Shown piece after piece: positions 10,507 through 18,884 of a DNA stretch of 64,000 nucleotides. The position numbers and the translations under genes are program-made. Source of the stretch: Agromyces marinus (GTDB taxonomy: Bacteria > Actinomycetota > Actinomycetes > Actinomycetales > Microbacteriaceae); the NCBI RefSeq assembly GCF_021442325.1, contig NZ_CP087879.1, positions 2,480,001 to 2,544,000 of the forward strand. Reading direction: 5' to 3'. The notes beneath the pieces were generated by a model. It was not told where the DNA came from. It ran no database searches and saw nothing but the letters and a program-made list of their open reading frames with translations. Position 1 is the first letter of the stretch, and every line of letters begins with the position of its first letter.

Positions 10507-11811
10507 TCAGCCGTCGCCGATACGCTCGTACGTGTTGTCGTCGACGTACTGGAAGATGCCGATCGTGGCCTCGGTCGGGTCACCGTTCTCGTCGAAGGTG
10601 ACCGGACCCGACGGGCCGTCGTAGTCGATCTGCGTGCCGTCGACGAGCAGCTCGGCGCCTGCGGCGAAGGAGTCGACCTTGTCGCCGTCGCCCGAACCAC
10701 CCGAGACCTGCTGCAGGTACGCCGCGATGTCCTCACCGGCGACGCTGTTGGCCGCGAAGGCCGCGAGCGCCACGAGCACGACGGCGTCGTAGGACTCGGC
10801 CGCGTAGCTGTAGTCGGTCAGGGCCGGGTCGACCTCGAGCAGACGGTCGGTGAAGTCACCGAGCGTTCCGACGTCGAGACCGGGCAGCGTGCCCTTCGAG
10901 CCGGCGACGAGGCCGGGTGCGAAGTCCGCGCTGTAGTCGGCCAGGTTGCCGTCGACGAAGTAGAGCTGGTCGCCCGGGTAGCCCGAACCGACGAGCGCCG
11001 GCGTGATGATCTTCGCCTGGTCGAACGTGATCAGCGCGATCGCGTCGGGGTTCTGCGCGGTGACCTCGGAGATCTGCGCGTCGAAGCTCGAGTCGCCCTC
11101 GTTGAAGAGCGCTTCGGCGACGACCTCGCCGCCCGCGGCCTCGTAGGCCTCGCGCGTGAACTGCGCGAGTCCGGTGCCGTAGGCGTCGTTGAGGACGATC
11201 ATGCCGAGGGTGGCCTTGCCGTCGGCAGCGATCAGGTTGCCGAGCACCTCGCCCTGGAGCACGTCCGACGGAGCGGTGCGCCAGTAGAGGTTGTTGTCGT
11301 CGTAGTCGGTGAAGTCGGCCGAGGTGTTCGCCGGCGAGAACTGCACGACGCCCGCGGCGACGATCTGGTCGATGACGGTCTTGGAGACACCCGACGACGC
11401 TGCACCGATGATCGCCGAAACGTCCTGCGAGAGGAGGTCGGTGACCGAGACGGTCGCGGTGTCGGTGGTGGTGTCGCCCGAGTCGCGGTAGACGACCTCG
11501 ACCTGGATGCCGAGATCCGCGTCGTTGACGTCCTGTGCGGCGAGCTCGACGCCCGCTTCCTCGGGCGGGCCGAGGAAGGCGAGTGCACCCGACTGCGGCA
11601 GGATGGTGCCGATCTTCAGGGTGAGATCGCGCTCACCCGGCTCGATGGGCTGGGCGTCGCCGGCGTCTGCCGGCGCCTCGGACTCGGGCTCTTCTGTGGT
11701 GCCGCCCGTGCTGCACGCGGTGAGGAGGAGGGCGGATACGCCGGCGATGGCGATGCCCGTCCAAGCCGCGCGAGCCGAACGCTTGGCCGTAGCCCTAGCG
11801 ATAACGCTCAT
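10507..11811 (-). CDS. livK: Branched-chain amino-acid-type ABC substrate-binding lipoprotein
   Basis: 434 residues. Lipoprotein signal with lipobox LLLTAC (Cys about residue 29), then a Thr/Glu/Ala linker and a periplasmic-binding-protein type I domain (IGTILPQSGALAFLGPPEEAG, AIIGAASSGVSKTV, FSPANTSADFTD, NDAYGTGLAQ, LITFDQAKII), the LivJ/LivK family. It should be anchored on the outer face of the membrane and deliver ligand to LivHM. Start ATG at 11811 is preceded by AGGAG at a spacing of five. The gene is convergent to livHMGF, so transporter and binding protein are separately transcribed. Acidic throughout. Confidence 0.93.
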   Translation of the reverse strand: MSVIARATAKRSARAAWTGIAIAGVSALLLTACSTGGTTEEPESEAPADAGDAQPIEPGERDLTLKIGTILPQSGALAFLGPPEEAGVELAAQDVNDADLGIQVEVVYRDSGDTTTDTATVSVTDLLSQDVSAIIGAASSGVSKTVIDQIVAAGVVQFSPANTSADFTDYDDNNLYWRTAPSDVLQGEVLGNLIAADGKATLGMIVLNDAYGTGLAQFTREAYEAAGGEVVAEALFNEGDSSFDAQISEVTAQNPDAIALITFDQAKIITPALVGSGYPGDQLYFVDGNLADYSADFAPGLVAGSKGTLPGLDVGTLGDFTDRLLEVDPALTDYSYAAESYDAVVLVALAAFAANSVAGEDIAAYLQQVSGGSGDGDKVDSFAAGAELLVDGTQIDYDGPSGPVTFDENGDPTEATIGIFQYVDDNTYERIGDG

Positions 11812-12075
11812 GATGCTCCTTGGGACTGAAGGATCGGTACGATTCAGCGCCTTGCGACGCCGCTGTAGTCGACCGTATTGCCCGCCCTCGAACCGCACAA
11901 GATTGCGGCGATCACAACCCGGTAACGCACATGGAATCGTTATCGCGGCGTCATCCGGCGTCGCACTCACGCACGATTCCGCCGATCCAGCGCGGTTTCG
12001 CGCACGCGATCGCACAGCGGCCATCGCACCGGCAGGCCCCAGTTCGGGGGGAGCCCGGAGCGCGGAGCCGGCGCC

Positions 12076-13035
12076 TCAGACCGGTTCCAGCGTCGCCGCG
12101 CGACGCGCGGCACGCGCGCCCCGCACGAGGTCGAACGTGAGCACGGCAAGCGCGAGCCAGACGAGCGAGAACCCGATCCAGCGCTCCGGGGGCATCGGCT
12201 CGTGCAGCACGAACACGCCGACGAGGAACTGGATGAACGGGGCGAAGTACTGGATGAATCCCAGGTAGATGAGCGGAAGCCGTCGGGAGGCCGCAGCGAA
12301 CAGCAGCAGGGGCACCGCCGTGACGGCACCGGCGCCGAGCAGGAGCACGGTGTGCCATCCGCCCTCGGTCCCGATGCTGAGGCCGCTGGTCGCGGCGACC
12401 ACCGTCAGCAGCACACCCGCGACGGGCGCGAGCCACGCGGTCTCGAGCGTGAGGCCGGAGATCGCGTCGACCCGATGGCCGACGCGCTTCTTGATGAGCC
12501 CGTAGAACCCGAAGCTGAACGCGAGCACGAGTGCGATCCACGGCACCTGCCCGTAGCCGATCCCGAGGACCAGCACGGCGACGATCGAGATGCCGACCGC
12601 CGTCCACTGCACCGCGCTGAGCCGTTCGCGAAGGACGAGCACTCCGAGGAACACCGTCACGATCGGATTGATGAAGTACCCGAGCGCGGCTTCGACGACC
12701 TGGCCCGAGAGCGTGGCGTAGACGTAGGTGAGCCAGTTGGCGAAGATGAGCACCCCGGCCACGCCCATGATGAGCACGATGCGGCGGTCGCGCACCAGCG
12801 CGCGGAACGGCCGCCAGGTCCGCGTCAGCGCGATCAGGGCCGCGCAGAACACGAGCGAGAGCAGGATGCGCCACGCGACGATCTCGACGGGGCCCGTGGG
12901 CGCGAGCGCGATGAAGTAGACGGGGAGGAACCCCCACAGGGCGTACGCCGAGACCGCGAAGACGAGCCCGCTGCGGCTCACGCCGTCTCCCCGGGTCCCG
13001 GTCCCGGTCTCGGTCCCGGATGCGCTGGATGCCAC
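12076..13035 (-). CDS. rarD: RarD-like EamA-family permease
   Basis: 319 residues with about ten membrane segments, two EamA repeats. Motifs of the RarD subgroup: AYALWGFLPVYF, EIVAWRILLSL, NWLTYVYAT, ALGYFINPIVTV and GFIQYFAPFIQFL. Function of RarD is not established; it is a drug/metabolite-transporter-superfamily exporter candidate. The first about 18 residues are Gly/Thr/Asp-rich (GTETGTGTRGDG), encoded by a small CCGGTC-like repeat. Start GTG at 13035 stands six bases after TAGGCT (13042-13047), so the mRNA is predicted to be leaderless. Confidence 0.86.
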   Translation of the reverse strand: MASSASGTETGTGTRGDGVSRSGLVFAVSAYALWGFLPVYFIALAPTGPVEIVAWRILLSLVFCAALIALTRTWRPFRALVRDRRIVLIMGVAGVLIFANWLTYVYATLSGQVVEAALGYFINPIVTVFLGVLVLRERLSAVQWTAVGISIVAVLVLGIGYGQVPWIALVLAFSFGFYGLIKKRVGHRVDAISGLTLETAWLAPVAGVLLTVVAATSGLSIGTEGGWHTVLLLGAGAVTAVPLLLFAAASRRLPLIYLGFIQYFAPFIQFLVGVFVLHEPMPPERWIGFSLVWLALAVLTFDLVRGARAARRAATLEPV

Positions 13036-13041
13036 TGCACA

Positions 13042-13047
13042 AGCCTA
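13042..13047 (-). promoter_or_regulatory. -10 box of leaderless rarD transcript
   Basis: TAGGCT on the minus strand, with six bases between it and the GTG start, which puts the predicted transcription start on the start codon. No Shine-Dalgarno sequence lies between. Confidence 0.6.
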
Positions 13048-13143
13048 GACGCGCGCGGCCGCTCCCCGGCGCAGGGCGTGAGGGCGCTCATCGCGGGGCG
13101 CGGGCGGGCGCGCCGTCCGAGCCCGGAGCGGCGCGGAGACGCG

Positions 13144-13177
13144 GAACGGCCCGGATGCCATGGCATCCGGGCCGTTC
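13144..13177 (-). terminator. Hairpin terminator after groES
   Basis: Perfect 16-bp inverted repeat GAACGGCCCGGATGCC - AT - GGCATCCGGGCCGTTC, 16 nt after the groES stop. Built around GGATGCC/GGCATCC. Confidence 0.82.
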
Positions 13178-13193
13178 GAGGCGTCGGCGTCGA

Positions 13194-13490
13194 CTAGCGG
13201 ACGACGACCGCGAGCACGTCGCGAGCCGACAGCACGAGGTAGTCCTCGCCGCCGAACTTCACCTCGGTGCCGCCGTACTTGGAGTAGATCACCTTGTCGC
13301 CGACGGCCACGTCGAGCGGGACGCGGTTGCCGTTGTCGTCGATGCGGCCCGGGCCGACCGCCACGACCTCGCCCTCCTGGGGCTTCTCCTTGGCGGTGTC
13401 GGGGATGACCAGACCGGAAGCGGTGGTCTGCTCTGCCTCGACCTGCTTGATGACGATGCGATCCTCGAGCGGCTTGATGGAAACCGACAC
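13194..13490 (-). CDS. groES: Co-chaperonin GroES
   Basis: 98 residues, full length. Signature [21 protein letters not shown], the mobile-loop region and [24 protein letters not shown]. Caps the GroEL ring in protein folding. GTG start at 13490 with AGAGG upstream. It is monocistronic here: a terminator follows and no groEL is present, as in many actinobacteria where groEL2 stands alone. Two CIRCE operators flank its promoter, so repression by HrcA is expected. Confidence 0.97.
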   Translation of the reverse strand: MSVSIKPLEDRIVIKQVEAEQTTASGLVIPDTAKEKPQEGEVVAVGPGRIDDNGNRVPLDVAVGDKVIYSKYGGTEVKFGGEDYLVLSARDVLAVVVR

Positions 13491-13520
13491 GGTTGACCTC
13501 TTTCTTGACGAAGACTGGGG

Positions 13521-13547
13521 TTAGCAGCCTCTGAGTGAGAGTGCTAA
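13521..13547 (-). promoter_or_regulatory. CIRCE operator 1 (HrcA site)
   Basis: On the minus strand TTAGCACTC - nine bases - GGCTGCTAA. One arm matches the classical CIRCE arm exactly, the other has two substitutions. It begins at the predicted transcription start of groES. Confidence 0.9.
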
Positions 13548-13551
13548 CCCG

Positions 13552-13580
13552 AGTCTAGGGCGGTTCTGGCACTCGTGCAA
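13552..13580 (-). promoter_or_regulatory. groES promoter
   Basis: Minus-strand -35 TTGCAC (13575-13580) and -10 TAGACT (13552-13557) separated by 17 bases. The start of transcription would fall at about 13545, inside CIRCE 1. Confidence 0.75.
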
Positions 13581-13592
13581 CGTGAGTGCCAG
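13566..13592 (-). promoter_or_regulatory. CIRCE operator 2 (HrcA site)
   Basis: Perfect 9-9-9 palindrome CTGGCACTC - nine bases - GAGTGCCAG, the form of CIRCE common in actinobacteria. Its spacer contains the -35 box of groES. It ends 27 bases before the divergent methyltransferase start and could also affect that gene. Confidence 0.85.
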
Positions 13593-13607
13593 CGGATGCC
13601 GCGGTGC

Positions 13608-13613
13608 TAGCGT
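13608..13613 (+). promoter_or_regulatory. -10 box of leaderless methyltransferase transcript
   Basis: TAGCGT followed by six bases and the GTG start at 13620. No ribosome site. Confidence 0.55.
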
Positions 13614-13619
13614 GTCCGC

Positions 13620-14849
13620 GTGGAACGCGACGAGCTGGTGCGGCTGCTCTCTGCCGAGGGGCTCGCGCTGCTCGACTCCCTGCCCGAGTACTCGACGAAG
13701 TCCGACGTCGTGAAGACGGTCTCCGAACTGCGCGGTCGCGGCCACGACGCGGGCCTCGTCGCCGCCGTGCTCAGCCAGTCGCGCCTGCGGGCGAAGGCCC
13801 GCGCCAAGTTCGGCGAGTTCGCCGATCGCATGCTCTTCACCGCCCCCGGCCTCGAGCAGGCGACGCGGCTGCGCGTGGCGGCCCTGCACGCCGGCCGGTT
13901 CGCCAGGGCCGGCATCCGTCACGTCGCCGACCTGGGCTGCGGCATCGGCGGAGATGCGCTCGCCATGGCCGCGGTCGACCTCGAGGTCACCGCGGCCGAG
14001 GCCGACGAGGTGACCGCCGCCGTCGCGGCGTTCAACCTCACGCCGTTCCCCAGGGTGCGCGTCGTGCACTCGCCGGCCGAGGAGGTCGCGCTCGACGGCA
14101 TCGACGCCGCCTGGCTCGACCCGGCCCGGCGGACGACCGCCGGCGGGACGACGACGAGGATCGCGGATGCCGCGGACTACTCCCCCTCGCTCGAGTTCGC
14201 CTTCGGCCTGACCGAGCGGATGCCGGTGGGCGTGAAGCTCGGCCCCGGAACGGATCGCGACGTGGTCCCGGCCGACGCGGAGGCCCAGTGGATCTCGGTC
14301 GACGGCGACGTCGTCGAGCTCGTCGTCTGGACCGGCGCGCTCGCACGCGCCGGCATCGGGCGCGCGGCGCTCGTCATCCGCGGCGATGCGGCGCACGAGC
14401 TCGTCGCGCCCGCGGACTCGGTCGACGCCCCCGTCGGTCCGCTCGGCGACTACCTGTACGAGCCCGACGGGGCCGTCATCCGGGCTCGCCTCATCGGCGA
14501 CCTCGCCCGGTCGATGGGCGCATGGATGATCAGCGAGCGCATCGCGTACCTGACCGGCGACCGTGCCGTGCACACGCCGTTCGCGCGCGGCTTCCGCGTG
14601 CTCGAGCGGCTGCCGGCCGACGAGCGGGGGTTGCGGCGCGCGCTTCAGGACCGCGGGATCGGCACGGTCGAGATCAAGAAGCGCGGCGTCGACGTCGATC
14701 CCGCCGCGCTGCGCACCCGGCTGAAACTCCGGGGCGAGCGATCGGCGACCGTCGTGCTCACGCGCGAGGAGGGGCGGCACGTCGCCGTGCTGGTCGAGCG
14801 GATGCCACCGGAGGCTCAGGTGGGCAGCGCCTCGAACACGATCGCGTAG
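13620..14849 (+). CDS. Class I SAM-dependent methyltransferase with THUMP-like C-terminus
   Basis: 409 residues. An N-terminal helical region (about 1-85) precedes a Rossmann methyltransferase domain with SAM motif VADLGCGIGGDALAMA (about 101-116), an acidic strand end (TAAEADE) and LDPARRTT in the position of motif IV. The C-terminal third (RMSISERI-like helix, then IKKRGVDVDPAALRTRLKLRG) resembles the THUMP-like domain found in actinobacterial proteins of this type. A nucleic-acid (probably RNA) substrate is inferred only from that domain. The 3' end overlaps the convergent membrane-protein gene by 34 nt. Confidence 0.8.
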   Translation: MERDELVRLLSAEGLALLDSLPEYSTKSDVVKTVSELRGRGHDAGLVAAVLSQSRLRAKARAKFGEFADRMLFTAPGLEQATRLRVAALHAGRFARAGIRHVADLGCGIGGDALAMAAVDLEVTAAEADEVTAAVAAFNLTPFPRVRVVHSPAEEVALDGIDAAWLDPARRTTAGGTTTRIADAADYSPSLEFAFGLTERMPVGVKLGPGTDRDVVPADAEAQWISVDGDVVELVVWTGALARAGIGRAALVIRGDAAHELVAPADSVDAPVGPLGDYLYEPDGAVIRARLIGDLARSMGAWMISERIAYLTGDRAVHTPFARGFRVLERLPADERGLRRALQDRGIGTVEIKKRGVDVDPAALRTRLKLRGERSATVVLTREEGRHVAVLVERMPPEAQVGSASNTIA

Positions 14850-15325
14850 TAGCCGATCCAGATCACCGAGAACACCAGGCCGGTGATGCCCGTGCCGATC
14901 CCGACGAACGCCGCGGCCCGGCCGTGCTCCTCTCGGCGCAGGCCGAGGACGCCGAAGACGATCGCGGCCAGTGAGAGCGGGAGCATCCAGCCGACGAAGA
15001 GGGACGCCGCGGCGCCGATGGATCCGATCGCGGCCGCGACCCGGCTGTACACGCGTCGCTGCTCGTCGACGTCCTCGTACTCGACGACCTCGGTCGGGTC
15101 GGTGGCGGGTCGCCCGACCGTGAGCAGTTGGCCGGTGGGCAGCCGATGCAGTTCACCCGTGTCGTACGGCACGTCGTACTCGCGGGGCTCCGCACGGGGC
15201 GGGCCGGCGCGCTCGGGCGCGACGGCGCCGCCGGGCGGCACGGCGCCGCCGGGCGGCACTGCGGGCGCGACGGGATCCGGCCGGCCGGGGTCCGGTCGGC
15301 CGGGTGGCATCCGATCGTCCGTCAC
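14816..15325 (-). CDS. Small membrane protein with Pro/Gly-rich N-terminus (DUF4190-like)
   Basis: 169 residues. First 45 residues Pro/Gly/Ala-rich (VPPGGAVPPGGAVAPE, a duplicated PPGGAV), then a soluble segment, then two or three membrane segments (SIGAAASLFVGWMLPLSLAAIVFGVLGL and FVGIGTGITGLVFSVIWIGYYAIVF) joined by a short LRREEHGR loop, the pattern of DUF4190-type proteins. First of three similar neighbours in the same direction, the last to be transcribed. Its end overlaps the methyltransferase gene on the other strand. Function unknown. Confidence 0.75.
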   Translation of the reverse strand: MTDDRMPPGRPDPGRPDPVAPAVPPGGAVPPGGAVAPERAGPPRAEPREYDVPYDTGELHRLPTGQLLTVGRPATDPTEVVEYEDVDEQRRVYSRVAAAIGSIGAAASLFVGWMLPLSLAAIVFGVLGLRREEHGRAAAFVGIGTGITGLVFSVIWIGYYAIVFEALPT

Positions 15326-15334
15326 GAACCGGCC

Positions 15335-16093
15335 TCAGTACCCGGAGTAGTACGCGTCGCCGAAGGAGAACACCACACCCCACAGGACGAACGACAGCAG
15401 CGCGATGCCGACTCCGATGAAGCCGAGGATGATCCCCGTCAGCCACATGCCCTTCGCCGCGGGTTCCTTGCCGCGCCCGATGAAGCCGAGCACGACGGCC
15501 GCGCCGGGGATGAACAACTGCAGGATGCCGCCGACGAACGGGATGATCGCGATGGGCGAGCCGATGATCCCGATGATGCCCGCGATGAGCGAGATCAGGC
15601 TGAGCACGGGCGTCGGCTTGCTCGCAGGCGCCCCGTACGCCGCCTGCGGACCGCCGGCCGCTCCGGCGCCGCCGTACCCGTACCCGTACGCGGGGCCGGC
15701 GCCGGGCGCCGCGGGCCGACCCGGCGCCTGGTCGAAGGGGCCGGCCACCGGCGGCACCGTGGGAGCGCCGTAGGGCGATTCCGGTGCGCCGCCGGGCGAG
15801 ACCGCCGGTGCGGCGGGCGGGGCCGGCGGCGCGGGAGGAGCGGGAGGCTCCGGGGCGCCCGGAGGTGCAGCGGGCGGCGCCGGCTCGGCCGGAGCAGGCG
15901 GCGCCGGCTCGGCGGGAGCGGGCGGCGCGGGCTCGGCCGGAGCGGGCGGCGCGGGTTCCGCGGGCTCGGCCGGAGCGGGCGGCGCGGGTTCCGCGGGCAC
16001 GGGGGGCTCGACGGGCTCCTGGGGCACCGACGGCTCCGCCGGCGTCGGTTCCTCCGGCTGGTCCGGGCGGTCGGGTGTCGTGGGATCGCTCAT
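15335..16093 (-). CDS. Membrane protein with PAEPAPPA repeats (DUF4190-like)
   Basis: 252 residues. Residues about 15-85 are built from Pro/Ala/Glu repeats (PAEPAPPA), followed by a Gly/Tyr-rich stretch (AYGYGYGGAG) and a C-terminal membrane module of about 100 residues (LSLISLIAGIIGIIGSPIAI, QLFIPGAAVVLGFIG, MWLTGIILGFIGVGIALLSF) similar to its two neighbours. The N-terminal part probably projects from the membrane. It lies only 9 nt upstream of the 169-residue gene. No function known. Confidence 0.78.
   Translation of the reverse strand: MSDPTTPDRPDQPEEPTPAEPSVPQEPVEPPVPAEPAPPAPAEPAEPAPPAPAEPAPPAPAEPAPPAPAEPAPPAAPPGAPEPPAPPAPPAPPAAPAVSPGGAPESPYGAPTVPPVAGPFDQAPGRPAAPGAGPAYGYGYGGAGAAGGPQAAYGAPASKPTPVLSLISLIAGIIGIIGSPIAIIPFVGGILQLFIPGAAVVLGFIGRGKEPAAKGMWLTGIILGFIGVGIALLSFVLWGVVFSFGDAYYSGY
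15882..15986 (-). repeat. 24-bp coding tandem repeat (PAEPAPPA)
   Basis: Near-identical 24-base units at 15882-15905, 15906-15929, 15930-15953 and 15963-15986, interrupted once by a 9-base GGTTCCGCG. Each codes for eight residues. Likely to vary in copy number between strains. Confidence 0.85.
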
Positions 16094-16121
16094 GTCGAGC
16101 CCCTTCCGTGCTGCGGGTGGA

Positions 16122-16511
16122 TCAGTAGGACGTGATGACGCCGCTGCTCACGGCCGTCGCGATGAGCGCGAAGTAGGCGATCAGCGCGATGATGCCGAGG
16201 ACCAGCCCGACGTAGCCGATGATGAGGCCGGCGATCGCGAGGCCGCGGCCCTGCTCGCCGGTCTTCTTGATCTGCGAGAGGGCGATGTGGCCCGTGATGA
16301 TCGCGACGAGCGAGACGAAGAAGGCCGACACGAGCGAGACGATCGCCAGCACGTTGGTCTTCTGCGCCGCGGGAGCCGCGTACGACGGCGTCTCGCCGTA
16401 GGTCGGGGCCGCACCGTACGCCGGGGCCTGCTGCGCGGGCTGCGCCGGCGGAGCCGGCGGCGGCGGCGGAACCTGGGACGCGTTCGGGTCCGGCGTGTTG
16501 GGGTCGGTCAT
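16122..16511 (-). CDS. DUF4190 domain membrane protein
   Basis: 129 residues: about 45 residues rich in Pro, Gln, Ala and Tyr (VPPPPPAPPAQPAQQAPAYG), then two membrane segments around the loop GHIALSQIKKTGEQGRGLA, which is the recognisable DUF4190 core, and a last hydrophobic helix. First of three tandem paralogues, 28 nt upstream of the next. Function unknown. TMHs suggest a plasma-membrane location. Confidence 0.82.
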   Translation of the reverse strand: MTDPNTPDPNASQVPPPPPAPPAQPAQQAPAYGAAPTYGETPSYAAPAAQKTNVLAIVSLVSAFFVSLVAIITGHIALSQIKKTGEQGRGLAIAGLIIGYVGLVLGIIALIAYFALIATAVSSGVITSY

Positions 16512-16631
16512 GTGCTGCTTCCTCTCGTGCGTGCGTGGACCCGGCCATGCTGGCAGCGCCGATGTGCAGTGTCAACGATCGGCGGCGCGGGTCGTCCCCC
16601 CGCGAGCGCGGGATCTCCGCCCACCGTACCG

Positions 16632-16666
16632 CGCACGGCGCGTGCGGCGCATCGGGGAGGCTCCCC
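16632..16666 (-). terminator. Weak double hairpin after tsaD
   Basis: Two short stems, CGCACG-GCG-CGTGCG (16632-16646) and GGGGAG-G-CTCCCC (16654-16666), lie within 45 nt after the tsaD stop. They may end the acpS-tsaD transcript. Confidence 0.4.
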
Positions 16667-16674
16667 ATGTCGGT

Positions 16675-17724
16675 TCAGGTCTGGATCTGCGTCACCGGAA
16701 GCGTCGAGTCGGCGCCGAACCCGAGCTCGGACGGCTCGTGACCGGCCATGATGAGCCGTGCCCCGAGCGCGGCGATCATGGCGCCGTTGTCGGTGCACAG
16801 CGACAGCGGCGGGATCCGCAGCGCGATGCCCGCGGCATCCGCTCTGCCCTCGGCGACCTCGCGAAGTCGCCGGTTCGCGACGACGCCGCCGCCGAGCAGC
16901 AGTCGCGGCACCCCCAAGTCGCTGCACGCCGCGATCGCCTTCGAGACGAGCACGTCGACGACCGCCTCGCGGAAGCTCGCGGCCACGTCCGCGAGCGGCA
17001 CGGGCTCACCGGCCGCCTCGCGCTGCTCGACCCACCGCGCGACCGCGGTCTTCAGCCCCGAGAACGAGAAGTCGTAGCGGTGGCGCTCGAGGTCCTTCGG
17101 CCGGGTGAGCCCGCGCGGGAAGCGGATGGCGGCGGGGTCGCCGCCGACGGCCGCGCGGTCGATCTCGGGCCCGCCGGGGTAGGGCAGGCCGAGCAGCCTC
17201 GCGACCTTGTCGAAGGCCTCCCCCGCGGCGTCGTCGATCGTCTCGCCGAGCAGTTCGACGTCGGAGTCGAGGTCGCGCACGAGCAGCAGGGACGTGTGCC
17301 CGCCCGAGACGAGCAGCGCGATGCTGGGAGTCTCGAGCGGCGCGCCGCCGAGCAGGTCGGCGCCGACGTGCCCGACGAGGTGGTTGACCGCATAGACCGG
17401 TTTCCCGACGGAGAGGGCGAGCGCCTTGGCCGCCCCGACGCCCACCATGAGCGCGCCCGCGAGCCCCGGGCCGCTCGTGACGGCGACGGCGTCGAGGTCG
17501 CCGAGGTCGACGGATGCCTCGGCGAGCGCCGCACGGATCGTCGGCCCGAGCGCCTCGAGATGGGCGCGCGCGGCGACCTCGGGCACGACGCCGCCGTAGC
17601 GCGCGTGCTCGTCCATCGACGACGCGATGACGTTGGCGAGCAGGTCGGTTCCCCGCACGATGCCGACCCCGGTCTCGTCGCACGAGGTCTCGATGCCGAG
17701 CACGAGCGGTGCGTCGCGGTTCAC
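16675..17724 (-). CDS. tsaD: tRNA N6-adenosine threonylcarbamoyltransferase TsaD
   Basis: 349 residues, ASKHA-fold Kae1/TsaD family. Transfers threonylcarbamoyl to A37 of ANN-decoding tRNAs (t6A). Motifs: [28 protein letters not shown] with metal His, [24 protein letters not shown] with metal His, [27 protein letters not shown] and CTDNGAMIA. Start overlaps the rimI stop by 4 nt. It works with TsaB and TsaE, both encoded just upstream; TsaC is not in the window. Confidence 0.97.
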   Translation of the reverse strand: MNRDAPLVLGIETSCDETGVGIVRGTDLLANVIASSMDEHARYGGVVPEVAARAHLEALGPTIRAALAEASVDLGDLDAVAVTSGPGLAGALMVGVGAAKALALSVGKPVYAVNHLVGHVGADLLGGAPLETPSIALLVSGGHTSLLLVRDLDSDVELLGETIDDAAGEAFDKVARLLGLPYPGGPEIDRAAVGGDPAAIRFPRGLTRPKDLERHRYDFSFSGLKTAVARWVEQREAAGEPVPLADVAASFREAVVDVLVSKAIAACSDLGVPRLLLGGGVVANRRLREVAEGRADAAGIALRIPPLSLCTDNGAMIAALGARLIMAGHEPSELGFGADSTLPVTQIQT

Positions 17725-18233
17725 TGCGGTCCTCCTGCGCGGATGGCGGTGTCGGCGGGTCGGGTGACGGCCGGGGGCACGTCGAGGCGCATGGCGATCG
17801 CGTCGACGCCGTCGGGTTGGTAGTAGCCGCGCCGGACGCCGATCTCGGCGAACCCGAGCGAGTCGTAGAGGTGGCGCGCGACGGGGTTGTCTGCGCGCAC
17901 CTCGAGGAACAGTTCGGTGGCGCCGCGGCGGCGCGCCTCGTCGATGAGCGCGAGCATGAGCGTCCGGCCGAGCCCGGCACCGCGTCGGTCGGGGTCGACC
18001 GCGATGGTCTGGATGTCGCCCTGGCCGCCGCCGCGAGGGGCGAGCAGCCCGGCGTAGGCCACCGGCTCTCCGGGGCTCGCGTCGTCGACCGCGACGAGGT
18101 AGTAGGTGTGCTCGGCGTCGAGTTCGCCGCGCATCGCCGATTCCGGCCAGGCGTCGGTGTCGAACGTGGCACGCTCGAGTCGCATGATGCCGTCGAGGTC
18201 GGCCGGCGCCGCGCGGCGGAGCATGAGGCTCAT
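17721..18233 (-). CDS. rimI: RimI-type GNAT N-acetyltransferase
   Basis: 170 residues. GNAT fold with acetyl-CoA motif A ([20 protein letters not shown]) and motif B ([19 protein letters not shown]). RimI acetylates the N-terminus of ribosomal protein S18 in other bacteria. Placement between tsaB and tsaD with 4-nt overlaps at both ends is the usual actinobacterial arrangement. A 25-residue Ala/Thr/Pro tail follows the domain. Confidence 0.92.
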   Translation of the reverse strand: MSLMLRRAAPADLDGIMRLERATFDTDAWPESAMRGELDAEHTYYLVAVDDASPGEPVAYAGLLAPRGGGQGDIQTIAVDPDRRGAGLGRTLMLALIDEARRRGATELFLEVRADNPVARHLYDSLGFAEIGVRRGYYQPDGVDAIAMRLDVPPAVTRPADTAIRAGGPQ

Positions 18234-18850
18234 CGCAGCACCCGCTTGCCGGCGGAGGGCGTCACGTCGGGTGCGCGGAGGTAGAGCGGTTCGTCGCGCG
18301 CGATCGGGAGCCGGCCCGCGGCGCGGGCGAGCGCGGCGACCGTGCCGAGCGCACCGGCTGAGACGGTTTCGGCGTCGAAGCGGATGCCGCGCGGCGCGGG
18401 CACCGCGTCGCGGGGCTCGAGCCGCGGGGCCGAGGATCGGGCGGGGAGTCCGGCGTCGTCGACACCGTCGTAGTCGGTGACGGCCGATTCGCGACGCCGG
18501 GCGTCGGTGACGACCTGGAGGGCGCCCGTCCCTCCCGCGGCGTACCAGGCGTGCGCGATCGCGTCATGGCTGACGACCGGGACGACGGGCACCCCGATGC
18601 CGAGCGCGAACGTGCGCGCGGCGGCGATGCCGACGCGGAGGCCGGTGAACGGGCCGGGCCCCATGCCCGCGACGACGCCCGACAGGGTCGCCGGCCGGAC
18701 ACCGGCTCGGTCCAGCACGTCTCGGATGCCCTCGCCGATGACCTCCGCGTGGCGCATGGTGTCCGCCGTGCCGACTTCCGCCAGCACCCCGCCGTCGCCG
18801 TCGACGACCGCGACGCTCGTGCCGGTGGACGTGTCGATCACGAGGAGCAT
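18230..18850 (-). CDS. tsaB: t6A threonylcarbamoylation partner TsaB
   Basis: 206 residues. ASKHA-fold protein, shorter than TsaD and without the metal site; [20 protein letters not shown] start and [22 protein letters not shown]. Forms the TsaBDE complex that makes t6A. Unlike its neighbours it does not overlap the upstream tsaE (34-nt gap), and its ATG stands six bases after TAGGCT (18857-18862), so a separate leaderless promoter for tsaB-rimI-tsaD is likely. Confidence 0.93.
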   Translation of the reverse strand: MLLVIDTSTGTSVAVVDGDGGVLAEVGTADTMRHAEVIGEGIRDVLDRAGVRPATLSGVVAGMGPGPFTGLRVGIAAARTFALGIGVPVVPVVSHDAIAHAWYAAGGTGALQVVTDARRRESAVTDYDGVDDAGLPARSSAPRLEPRDAVPAPRGIRFDAETVSAGALGTVAALARAAGRLPIARDEPLYLRAPDVTPSAGKRVLR

Positions 18851-18856
18851 GCATCC

Positions 18857-18862
18857 AGCCTA
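18857..18862 (-). promoter_or_regulatory. -10 box of leaderless tsaB transcript
   Basis: TAGGCT on the minus strand, six bases (GGATGC) before the ATG. Confidence 0.6.
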
Positions 18863-18884
18863 GATGCGCACGGAACGGCGGGGT

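Noticed and set aside
9957..10736. Overlapping Arg-rich open frames in the livF-livK spacer as a possible gene or pseudogene
   Set aside because: No family motif in any frame, low-complexity composition, and it runs through two terminators.
16654..16666. GGGGAG-G-CTCCCC near the tsaD end as a third copy of the secretion-locus palindrome
   Set aside because: Centre is one base instead of two, it lies 8 nt after a stop codon and no promoter-like pair follows; a weak terminator is more likely.
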